Source: an uncultured Pelagibacteraceae bacterium (GTDB lineage: Bacteria > Pseudomonadota > Alphaproteobacteria > Pelagibacterales > Pelagibacteraceae). Taken from it: DNA of 38,952 nt. The translations under genes were made by a program, and so were the position numbers. Of this stretch, positions 1 to 7,611 are shown one piece after another. The stretch covers positions 1 through 38,952 of the forward strand of contig CABYBM010000007.1 in the NCBI GenBank assembly GCA_902517175.1, written 5' to 3'. A model generated the notes under the pieces. It worked only from the letters and a program-made list of their open reading frames with translations, did not search any database and was not told the DNA's origin. The stretch's first letter is position 1, and the number at the start of each line of letters is the position of its first letter.

Positions 1-203
1 AAGCAGTGAAGAAGAAATCTACTAAGAAGAAAAAAGCAGTAAAGAAGAAATCTACTAAAAAGAAAAAAGCAGTTAAGAAGAAATCTACTAAGAAGAAAAA
101 AGTAGTTAAAAAGAAAAAGATAGCTAAGAAGAAAAAGATAATTAAGAAAAAGAAAGCTGCCAAGAAGAAAAAAGCCAAAAAGAAAAGAAAGAAAAAGAAG
201 TAG
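1..203 (+). CDS. Lysine-rich repeat protein, 5' truncated (histone H1-like tail)
   Basis: This is the 3' end of a gene that begins before the window. The frame is open from base 3 and ends at TAG 201-203. The visible part is almost only Lys with scattered Ala, Val, Ser, Thr and Ile, built from an 11-residue unit (AVKKKSTKKKK) that decays into KKKKI/KKKKA blocks. The GTG at base 6 offered by the ORF track is an internal Val codon of the repeat, not a credible start. Such highly basic tails occur in bacterial histone H1-like and other nucleic-acid-binding proteins, so DNA or RNA binding is a reasonable inference. No folded domain is visible, and the missing N-terminus could carry one. Function is unassigned. 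Confidence 0.6.
   Translation, partial: AVKKKSTKKKKAVKKKSTKKKKAVKKKSTKKKKVVKKKKIAKKKKIIKKKKAAKKKKAKKKRKKKK
3..101 (+). repeat. 33-bp in-frame tandem repeat, 3 copies
   Basis: Three consecutive 33-nt units (3-35, 36-68, 69-101) each begin GCAGT and encode AVKKKSTKKKK. They differ only at a few, mostly synonymous positions. A degenerate fourth unit follows. The period is a multiple of three, so copy-number change would keep the reading frame. The array may extend upstream of the window. Confidence 0.85.
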
Positions 204-262
204 TAATCTGATTTAAAAATAGATTTATTTACTTTATTTTAATTCAATATAAATTTAGTTAT

Positions 263-2314
263 GTGAAAATCTATTTATTAAAATATTTAAATTATATAAC
301 GTTTTCACTATTACTCATTATTTTGATAACTATCAAAATAATCAATCCGTCATTTGTAAAATCAATCTCCTATTTAAGTTTTGATGTTTATCAAAAAATT
401 TTTGTAGAAGATAAAAAGACCGATGTAATTATTGTAGATATAGATGAAAAAAGTCTGGGTAAATTTGGTCAATTTCCATGGAACAGAAATATTTTTGCAA
501 AAATACTTGATCAACTTAATATCTCAAATCCAAAAGCTATTGGTTTTGATATTTTTTTTACTGAAAGAGACAAACAATCTCCTAAAGCTATAATCAAATC
601 TTATAATTTAGTTCCTTCTGACCTACCAGGGATTCAAAATTTAAAAGATCCTGACACAATTTTTTCTGAAAAATTAAAACAGTCAAAGTCTGTAATTGCT
701 GTGTTAGGGAGTAATATTGCATCGCACACTGATTACAATAGAAAAGCAAAATCAAGATTTTTATCTAAAGGAGGAAACCCAAAACAATTTACCTATTCTT
801 ATACATATTCAATTGGATCTTTAGAGGAATTAGAAAAAAATGTTAAAGGGTTAGGCTCTATCTCTTTTTTAGATCAATTAGATGGAATTGTAAGGTCCTT
901 ACCTTTGGTAGTAAAATTTGATGATAAATTATATCCTGCCATGGGTTTAGAGATGATAAGAGTTGGTTCTAAACAAAAAAATATTTACATAGAGCTAAAT
1001 GAAACTGGAATAAATAGAATAAACTTAAGACCATATAAAATACAAACAGATCCAAATGCTATAATTTGGATTAAATATAAAAAACCATCAAAAAACCAAT
1101 ATATTTCTGCAAGCGATGTTTACGAGGGTAATTTTAGTAAAGGATTTTTTAAAGATAAATATGTTTTAATAGGTGCATCAGCGCAAGGTTTATTTGATCT
1201 TGTAAAAACTCCTTTAGGCACAACTATTCCAGGGGTAGAAGTTCATGCAAATGTTATAGAAAACATATTAGATCAATCTTATTTAATTCGAAACCCAAAC
1301 ATATACTTATTTGAATTATTATTTTCATTATTTATAGCACTTACAACTTTTGTATTATCTCAAAACATTAAACCTAAATTTAGTTTATCAATTTTTTTTG
1401 GAAGTGTTTTAATAATAATAATAATTGGCTTGATTTTTTATAAATTTAGAGGAGAGCTAGTTGATGTCAGTTATCCAATTTTTATGGTTGCTGTAACTTT
1501 TTTAGCAGGTCTTTATTTTAGATTTATTAAAGAAAATAAAACAGCTTTAGAAAATTTACAAAAAGAAGCAAAACTTTTAAAAGAGAGAGAGCTAGCAGCA
1601 GGGGTTCAAAAAAGTCTTTTTCCCGACATATCAAAGTTTGAAAATTTTATATACGCGAAAAATGTTCCAGCTAGAGATGTATCTGGAGATTATTTTGATG
1701 TTGTAAGGTCTAGTAAGGAGGAATATTTTTTTGCACTTGCTGATGTTTCTGGAAAAGGTATTAAAGCTGGAATGTATATGGCGAAAGCATCCTCAATATT
1801 TAGAACTCTTGCTAATTTAAAATACTCTCTTGAAAAAATAGTTTTTGGAGTAAACAATGAGCTAGTTGAGGCAAAATTTAAAGGTATGTTTGTAACAGCT
1901 GTGTTTGGTAAATTAAATGTTGTAACCGGTGAAATGACATTTATTAATGCGGGTCACGAAAGTATCTTAACTTTTGATGAGAATAAAAATTATGATTATA
2001 TTAAATCTGATATGCCACCTATTGGAATAATAAAATATTTTACAGAGTCTATGGTGAAATCAAATACAATAAATATCAAAGATAGATCATTAGTTGTTTA
2101 CACAGATGGTGTTACTGAAGGGTATTTAAAGAATGGTCAAGAACTTGGAGCAGAGGGTGTTCAGAATATTATTAACAATATTTCAAATATATCGCCTAAG
2201 TCAATTGTAGACTCTATTGAAAAAGAATTGAATTGGGGAGCTGAAAAACTTAGAGATGATATAACCTGTATGGCAATTAATATAAAAAATACAGAATTAA
2301 TCAAAAAAAACTAA
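263..2314 (+). CDS. CHASE2-domain membrane PP2C-type serine phosphatase (SpoIIE/RsbU-like)
   Basis: Probable membrane sensor that dephosphorylates a Ser/Thr phosphoprotein. One N-terminal TM helix (about residues 11-28) leads into a periplasmic CHASE2 domain (about 35-335, with VIIVDIDEKSL and the conserved PWNR). Three more TM helices follow (about 345-420), then a charged helical linker and a SpoIIE-type PP2C domain (about 440-675). The metal-binding motifs are intact: SGDYFDV (~473), ADVSGKG (~492), TDGVTEG (~613) and RDDITCM (~663). In the family this architecture often acts in partner-switching control of sigma factors, but no anti-sigma factor or STAS antagonist lies in the window, so the target is unknown. 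The start is GTG at 263; the overlapping ATG at 261 runs straight into TGA. Nine bases separate it from the next gene, which suggests cotranscription with the two secreted proteins. Confidence 0.88.
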   Translation: MKIYLLKYLNYITFSLLLIILITIKIINPSFVKSISYLSFDVYQKIFVEDKKTDVIIVDIDEKSLGKFGQFPWNRNIFAKILDQLNISNPKAIGFDIFFTERDKQSPKAIIKSYNLVPSDLPGIQNLKDPDTIFSEKLKQSKSVIAVLGSNIASHTDYNRKAKSRFLSKGGNPKQFTYSYTYSIGSLEELEKNVKGLGSISFLDQLDGIVRSLPLVVKFDDKLYPAMGLEMIRVGSKQKNIYIELNETGINRINLRPYKIQTDPNAIIWIKYKKPSKNQYISASDVYEGNFSKGFFKDKYVLIGASAQGLFDLVKTPLGTTIPGVEVHANVIENILDQSYLIRNPNIYLFELLFSLFIALTTFVLSQNIKPKFSLSIFFGSVLIIIIIGLIFYKFRGELVDVSYPIFMVAVTFLAGLYFRFIKENKTALENLQKEAKLLKERELAAGVQKSLFPDISKFENFIYAKNVPARDVSGDYFDVVRSSKEEYFFALADVSGKGIKAGMYMAKASSIFRTLANLKYSLEKIVFGVNNELVEAKFKGMFVTAVFGKLNVVTGEMTFINAGHESILTFDENKNYDYIKSDMPPIGIIKYFTESMVKSNTINIKDRSLVVYTDGVTEGYLKNGQELGAEGVQNIINNISNISPKSIVDSIEKELNWGAEKLRDDITCMAINIKNTELIKKN

Positions 2315-2323
2315 TTTTAAGAC

Positions 2324-4507
2324 ATGAAATACACAAAAATAATAAATGTTCTAATATTATTTTTAATTGTGTTTCAATTTACACATTTGAAAGCAGAAGT
2401 AAAACCTACTTTGTTAAGAACAGTTAGTTTAACTAATATTGTAAAATCTCCATCGGATGTGCGATTCAATCCTGATGGAACTAGAATTTTTTTTTCTGAT
2501 TATCGATCTACTAATCATTTATTACAATTTGATGTTGATACCCCTTTTAATATTTCTACAATAGATTTTAATAGTAAAGTAGAATTATTTATTAATGGAA
2601 CTGATGGCTTTCTTCAACCGCAAGGTTTTGAGTTTAATAACGATGGAACAAAAGTTTTTGTTATCAATGATGCAGGTAATTTCCAAGCCAATTTGCTTTC
2701 AGCTCCCTATGATTTTTCAAATCCCACCCGAGTTGCTGATGATGGTTTTAATTTTAAAACAGATCCGGATCCAAATATAAGTAATAACAGAGCTGTTAAA
2801 TTTAATCTTGACGGAACAAAAATGTTTCTTATTGATGTAAGTAGTAATAAACGAGTAGTTGAATTTAATTTATCTACTCCTTATGACACCAGCACAGTAA
2901 CTGAAGGAAATAGTTTTGCAATAAGTGGTACAACAACAGTTCTTCAAGATTTTTCATTTGATGATGATGGAACAAGAATGTATGTAATCGAATCTGGTAC
3001 AAGTCCAGGTGCGAGATTCATCTATGTTTATAAACTAAGTACAGGATTTAACATAACAACAGCAACGTTTGCAGGAAAAGTGCAGCAAGTGTTCGAGGAT
3101 GTAGGAAGTGATGGAACTAATGGTACTCCTCTGGGTATGGGATTCTCCGAAGATGGAATGAAACTTTACCAAGTTACTTACCATTCTGGTACGCAGGGTA
3201 ACCGTGATAGAATTCATGAATACGATTTAAGTTGTCCCTATGGAATTGTAATTTGTGAAGTTGAAACAACATCAGTTATAGGCGCTCAAGTAGAAATTGC
3301 TAAAAATGTTATTCATCAAAATTCATCAACAATATTTAAAAGATTTGAGTGGTTACGAAGAAACGAAAATAGACCAAATTTAAATAGCCATAACTTAAAA
3401 TTAAATATTGATAATCCAATTTTAGCATCCTTAAAAAATGAACTACAATCATCTTTTAAAGATTTTAAATATTCACAGGTATCATTAAAAGCAGAACAAC
3501 CAGCAGAAGATAAAAGAAAATGGTCTCACTGGTCACATGGTGATATTTCATTTGGAAGAGTGGGTGATAAAGCTTCAATTAAGCCAAAAGAAATTACAAC
3601 TAAAGGGATAATGATTGGAGCAGATAAATTAACAAAAAATAAGAATTTTTTTGGATTAGCAGTGAGATACGGTAATGATGATGTTGACATAAAATCTGGA
3701 AATAAAGAAGAATTAAATTCTCAATCTTTATCCTTTAATGTTTATAGCCAATTGCCTATCAATGATAAATCAAATTTAAATGCTCTAGTAGGGGTAAGCC
3801 TCTTAAGCATAGATCAAATGGTTTCTGGGACTGTTACTGGTGAAAGAAATGGAAAACAAATTTATACAGCTTTAAGTTATGAAAGTGAGCAAAGTTACTC
3901 TAAATTTGATATAGTCTCTTATGGTAAAACAGAGTTGGGGATCACACAATTATCTGAATATACTGATTTTGGAACAACAGCCACAAATAATGTTGAGACC
4001 CATGAAAGACTAACTTTTAAAACAGGAAATGCATCTGCTGGCTTTAAGTTTGATAACACTTTGTATATGGATGAAAACAGACTAAGTAGAAATGGATTTC
4101 TAGAGTATGTAATTGATTTTACACCAGATATTGATCATCGTTATAAAAATCACATTGATAATGTGACAATTCAAAATACCATTGAAAGGCATTCATTAAA
4201 TAATATTAAAGGAAATATTGGTTTTGAATTTTTAAAAAAGAGCGGTCATACATTTGCATTAAATTATGAAAGATTTCAAAGTTTAGATAATAGTGCACAC
4301 ACAGATAGTTTGCTTTTAAAATTTGGAAAACAAAAAAATGAAAATACTAATTTTAATGTGATTTATGATCCTTTAAAAAATAATAATACTGAAATCAGTT
4401 ATTTAAAAAATTATGATAATTTTAAATTAAAAGTAAAATCTAATTACGCAATGTATAGTAAAATTCCTGACTACGGTGCAGATATTGAATTTTCGGCAAC
4501 ATTTTAA
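2324..4507 (+). CDS. Secreted propeller-repeat protein with autotransporter-like C-terminal barrel (paralogue 1)
   Basis: A 727-aa protein with a signal peptide (about residues 1-24, ending THLKA). About five repeats follow (roughly 40-300), each with a core like F.xDGT+hFhh (PDGTRIFFSD, NDGTKVFVIN, LDGTKMFLID, DDGTRMYVIE, EDGMKLYQVT) and a linker like YxLSTPYDxST. That spacing suggests beta-propeller blades. A Cys pair (CPYGIVIC) closes the repeat region. A helical stretch then leads to a C-terminal domain starting near SHGDISFGRVGD (~400), rich in alternating polar/apolar strands and ending in Phe (FSATF), as outer-membrane barrels do. The best reading is a type V autotransporter-like surface protein. 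The passenger's ligand or enzymatic role cannot be told. The next gene is a full-length paralogue. Confidence 0.75.
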   Translation: MKYTKIINVLILFLIVFQFTHLKAEVKPTLLRTVSLTNIVKSPSDVRFNPDGTRIFFSDYRSTNHLLQFDVDTPFNISTIDFNSKVELFINGTDGFLQPQGFEFNNDGTKVFVINDAGNFQANLLSAPYDFSNPTRVADDGFNFKTDPDPNISNNRAVKFNLDGTKMFLIDVSSNKRVVEFNLSTPYDTSTVTEGNSFAISGTTTVLQDFSFDDDGTRMYVIESGTSPGARFIYVYKLSTGFNITTATFAGKVQQVFEDVGSDGTNGTPLGMGFSEDGMKLYQVTYHSGTQGNRDRIHEYDLSCPYGIVICEVETTSVIGAQVEIAKNVIHQNSSTIFKRFEWLRRNENRPNLNSHNLKLNIDNPILASLKNELQSSFKDFKYSQVSLKAEQPAEDKRKWSHWSHGDISFGRVGDKASIKPKEITTKGIMIGADKLTKNKNFFGLAVRYGNDDVDIKSGNKEELNSQSLSFNVYSQLPINDKSNLNALVGVSLLSIDQMVSGTVTGERNGKQIYTALSYESEQSYSKFDIVSYGKTELGITQLSEYTDFGTTATNNVETHERLTFKTGNASAGFKFDNTLYMDENRLSRNGFLEYVIDFTPDIDHRYKNHIDNVTIQNTIERHSLNNIKGNIGFEFLKKSGHTFALNYERFQSLDNSAHTDSLLLKFGKQKNENTNFNVIYDPLKNNNTEISYLKNYDNFKLKVKSNYAMYSKIPDYGADIEFSATF

Positions 4508-4511
4508 TCTT

Positions 4512-6767
4512 GTGAAATTTATAAAAAAATTAATTTTAATTTTATTATTTATACTTCCAATCTCTAATTCATTTGCAGCTATGGTTACTTTTAACCAAAG
4601 AACTACAGTAGCTGATGGTGGTGACTTTATAGGTGGTATTCATTTTAACACTGATGGAACAAAAATGTTCATTAGTTATTCAGGGGATAGTAGATTTGTA
4701 GATGAATATAATTTAGCCACAGCATTTGATGTTTCTACAAGTAGTTATGCAGGTAATAGTGAAAGGTGCGAATTAGATGTTCTTGGGACTGGCGCTACGA
4801 AAACTAAAAAATTTGATATAGAATTTAGTAGCGATGGATTAAAATTATTTATTGCAGAGGGAATACCAAATAGTGGAGTAGATAAAGACAAGTTATATAG
4901 ATTTGATTTAACCTCACCTTATGATGTTTCAACATGTACATTTTCAGGTAATGCAACATTAAATCTTGAGAGTGGAAATAGTTTACAAAACGAAAGTAAT
5001 GCTGGAAATCGAACAGACTCAAACGGTGGTAGAGAAGATAATCGTCTTCAAGGTTTTGAAATTAATGAAGATGGAACAAAATTATTTATTGTATATCATG
5101 GTGCAGGTTCACAAAAACCAAGATTGTTAGAGTATACACTTTCAACTCCATACGATTTAACGACTATATCTCTTAATCTTAATGCAGGAATAGCACTAGA
5201 TGGTCAAGGAGTTTCTAATCCAATGGGAATGAGATTTAGTCCAAATGGAAAAAGAATTTGGATTAACAGTCATACTAACGGTGCACAAAGAGTAACTCAA
5301 ATTTCACTTGATGTAGCATATTCCACATCCTCATTTACGATAGATGGTTCAGTTTTTACACGAGACTTAAATGGCTCTAATAGTTTTCAACAACCAAGAG
5401 GAATCGCATTTAGTGCAGCTGGTTTAAAATTATATATTGGTACCGATCAAGATAATCCTAGTGATTCAGCAGATCATGTAAATGAACTTGATTTAATTTG
5501 TCCATTTAATATTATTGAAGGCAAATGTCCACCTGTAACAGAAAATAGTGACAGAACTGGAATAGCTATTGCACAAATAGAAGTTGCAACAAGAACTATA
5601 GAACATTCAACGGACACTGCTTTAAATAGATTAAAGTGGATTAGAAGAAACAAAGATAACCAAAACTTAACCAATCTTAATTTAGATTTTAATTTTACCA
5701 ATCAAGTACTTGCCTCTCTAACCAAAGCTGTAAAAACATCAGCCAATAATCAGAATAAACAAGATAAACCGCAAGATATATTTTATTGGAGTGAAGGAAG
5801 TATTGCTGTTGGAAGAGTGGGAGAGACAAATGTTTCTTCATTTAAAAAAGTTAAAACTGATGCAATCACAATTGGAGCAGATAAATTTACCAAAAATAAT
5901 GGTATCAGAGGACTAGCTTTTAGATTTGGTAAGAACGATATTGATGTTGGAACTGCTGGAAGCAATTTAGATACAGATACTTATAATTTGACACATTATA
6001 CATCTTCTCCAATTGAAGATGACACAAAGTTTATAGATACTATCCTTGGAGTAGGTGTCCTTAACTCAGATATTTTGTCAGTGCTTGATGGTAAACGTTT
6101 AGCAGCTAAAAGAAATGGTAAACAAATATATGGAACAATTAAATTAAAAGACGAGATTAAGAAAAATAATTTAATCCTAATTCCTTCAGCACAAATAGAT
6201 CTCGGTTACACTTTATTAGATGATTATCAAGAAAGCGGCACCACTGCTATGAACTTTAAAGAACAAAGTATCCAATCAAGGAATGTGAGACTTTCAATTG
6301 CAGCAGTTGATAAATTAGAAAATAATAAATATAAAATTCGAAAACATGGAAAATTAGAATACAAAGCAAATTTACATCGTTCTTCTAATATAAAATATTC
6401 TTATGTCTCCGATGCAACAAGTGGTGAATTTGATACCAAACTTAATTCAGGTACTTTACACAATATAAATGGTGAATTAGGTATAGATATAATTTTACCT
6501 GATAATTTTAGTATCTTTATAATCTATGAAAGAAATCAAGCTCTAGGAGTAGGGCATACTGATAAAATACATTTAGCGATAGGATACTTACCTAATAAAA
6601 AGACCAACTATGCTTTTAAGTTAGAAGGCTCAGATATGATTGGTTCTGTTTATAAGATTAGTAAAAATATAAATGATTTTGAAATTGATTTTAAATTGAA
6701 CAATAAAGATTTATTAAAACCAAATATCATTGATGAAGCAACAATCAGTTTAAAAAAAGTCTTTTAA
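4512..6767 (+). CDS. Secreted propeller-repeat protein with autotransporter-like C-terminal barrel (paralogue 2)
   Basis: Tandem paralogue of the preceding gene. I place the start at GTG 4512 rather than the track's ATG 4476, because GTG gives a clean signal peptide (MKFIKKLILILLFILP... ending SFAA) and a 4-nt gap after the upstream stop. The longer version would add 12 residues ahead of the signal and overlap the upstream gene by 32 nt. About five propeller-like repeats (TDGTKMFISY, SDGLKLFIAE, EDGTKLFIVY, PNGKRIWINS, AAGLKLYIGT) end in a Cys pair (CPFNIIEGKC). The C-terminal domain shares with paralogue 1 the stretch (G)xIxxGRVG...IxIGADKxTKN and ends KKVF, with a terminal Phe typical of outer-membrane barrels. 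It stops 5 nt from the convergent Anbu gene. A surface location is inferred; the role is unknown. Confidence 0.75.
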   Translation: MKFIKKLILILLFILPISNSFAAMVTFNQRTTVADGGDFIGGIHFNTDGTKMFISYSGDSRFVDEYNLATAFDVSTSSYAGNSERCELDVLGTGATKTKKFDIEFSSDGLKLFIAEGIPNSGVDKDKLYRFDLTSPYDVSTCTFSGNATLNLESGNSLQNESNAGNRTDSNGGREDNRLQGFEINEDGTKLFIVYHGAGSQKPRLLEYTLSTPYDLTTISLNLNAGIALDGQGVSNPMGMRFSPNGKRIWINSHTNGAQRVTQISLDVAYSTSSFTIDGSVFTRDLNGSNSFQQPRGIAFSAAGLKLYIGTDQDNPSDSADHVNELDLICPFNIIEGKCPPVTENSDRTGIAIAQIEVATRTIEHSTDTALNRLKWIRRNKDNQNLTNLNLDFNFTNQVLASLTKAVKTSANNQNKQDKPQDIFYWSEGSIAVGRVGETNVSSFKKVKTDAITIGADKFTKNNGIRGLAFRFGKNDIDVGTAGSNLDTDTYNLTHYTSSPIEDDTKFIDTILGVGVLNSDILSVLDGKRLAAKRNGKQIYGTIKLKDEIKKNNLILIPSAQIDLGYTLLDDYQESGTTAMNFKEQSIQSRNVRLSIAAVDKLENNKYKIRKHGKLEYKANLHRSSNIKYSYVSDATSGEFDTKLNSGTLHNINGELGIDIILPDNFSIFIIYERNQALGVGHTDKIHLAIGYLPNKKTNYAFKLEGSDMIGSVYKISKNINDFEIDFKLNNKDLLKPNIIDEATISLKKVF

Positions 6768-6772
6768 TAATA

Positions 6773-7498
6773 TTATTTTTCCCAATCAAATCTTGGAAAA
6801 GAGTCAAAAACTTTAAAAATTCCCTCTGACCATTGATTACAAACCTTTGAATAATTTTCATCTGTAACGTTTAAACACTCAAGCGTAGAAAGATTATCAG
6901 CGTCTTTTTTAAGAACTGCAAAATCAATTGGAGGTCCAACAGTAAGATCACTTTTTAATGTAGAGTCCATTGAAATCAGAGCGCAACGTGAAGCATCACC
7001 AATTGAAACAGTTGGTTTTATAACTCTATCAAGAATTGGTTTTCCATATTTTACTTCTCCGATTACAAGATATGGTTTACTATCTGCTGGTCTTATATAA
7101 TTACCTTGAGGGTAAACTAAATATAACTCATGTTGCTGACCTTTTATCTGTCCACCAACAATAAATGTAGAACCCAACAAAACATTATCAGTATTTATTC
7201 CTTGAGGCGCTGAGTGTTCAATATTTAGTGAACCAATATAAGATGCTATTTGTTCAAAATCACTACAAGTATTTAAATTTATTATACCCGATGAACTTTT
7301 TAGATCTTTTTCAATTGATTTAAAAACTGCTTGAGATGTTCCTAAATTTCCTGATGTTACAATTACAATTGTTCTGTCGCCCACATCGTGCGTCATCATT
7401 TTAGAATAAATATTTACATTATCTAAACCTGCATTTGTTCTAGAGTCTGACGCAAAAACAAGACCATCATTTGTTTTAATACCTATACAGTAAGTCAT
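6773..7498 (-). CDS. Anbu-type proteasome-like peptidase
   Basis: A 241-aa protein of the Ntn-hydrolase superfamily matching Anbu, the ancestral beta-subunit-like bacterial proteasome relative. After removal of Met1 the N-terminal residue is Thr (TYCIGIKTNDGLVFASDSRT), the expected nucleophile, followed by the conserved D-S-R-T-N segment. GDRTIVIVTSGN and GDASRC also fit the fold. The start is supported by a good Shine-Dalgarno sequence (AAGGTGAG directly before ATG). In other bacteria Anbu typically clusters with an ATP-grasp protein, an alpha-E (DUF403) protein and a transglutaminase-like protease. Here only the ATP-grasp gene is present, divergently oriented across a 113-nt gap that holds a perfect AT palindrome. 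Substrate unknown; probably cytosolic. Confidence 0.88.
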   Translation of the reverse strand: MTYCIGIKTNDGLVFASDSRTNAGLDNVNIYSKMMTHDVGDRTIVIVTSGNLGTSQAVFKSIEKDLKSSSGIINLNTCSDFEQIASYIGSLNIEHSAPQGINTDNVLLGSTFIVGGQIKGQQHELYLVYPQGNYIRPADSKPYLVIGEVKYGKPILDRVIKPTVSIGDASRCALISMDSTLKSDLTVGPPIDFAVLKKDADNLSTLECLNVTDENYSKVCNQWSEGIFKVFDSFPRFDWEK

Positions 7499-7505
7499 CT
7501 CACCT

Positions 7506-7525
7506 TAATAATTAGTTAATTATTA
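7506..7525. repeat. Perfect 20-bp AT palindrome (9-bp arms, 2-nt spacer) in the divergent Anbu/ATP-grasp gap
   Basis: TAATAATTA-GT-TAATTATTA is an exact inverted repeat 8 nt upstream of the Anbu start codon and overlaps the 5' edge of its Shine-Dalgarno region. It could be an operator or an RNA hairpin that limits translation of the peptidase. In DNA this AT-rich a chance palindrome is possible, so the regulatory reading is weak. Confidence 0.35.
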
Positions 7526-7611
7526 CATTTTTTCATAATCAATTAAAAGCATAACAGATATATCGAATATGCATTTGCTTATTTTATTTAAGTATTAAAC
7601 ACTAAATTATT

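Noticed and set aside
3-101. CRISPR-like regular repeats
   Set aside because: The 33-bp units are contiguous with no spacers and code for a continuous lysine-rich peptide.
4476-4511. ATG start 36 nt upstream of the second propeller-autotransporter gene
   Set aside because: It would place 12 residues before the signal peptide and overlap the upstream gene; GTG 4512 gives a clean signal peptide.
6768-6772. Terminator between the convergent genes at 6767/6773 (and at 9057/9061)
   Set aside because: Gaps of 5 and 3 nt with no GC-rich hairpin; no terminator can be supported.
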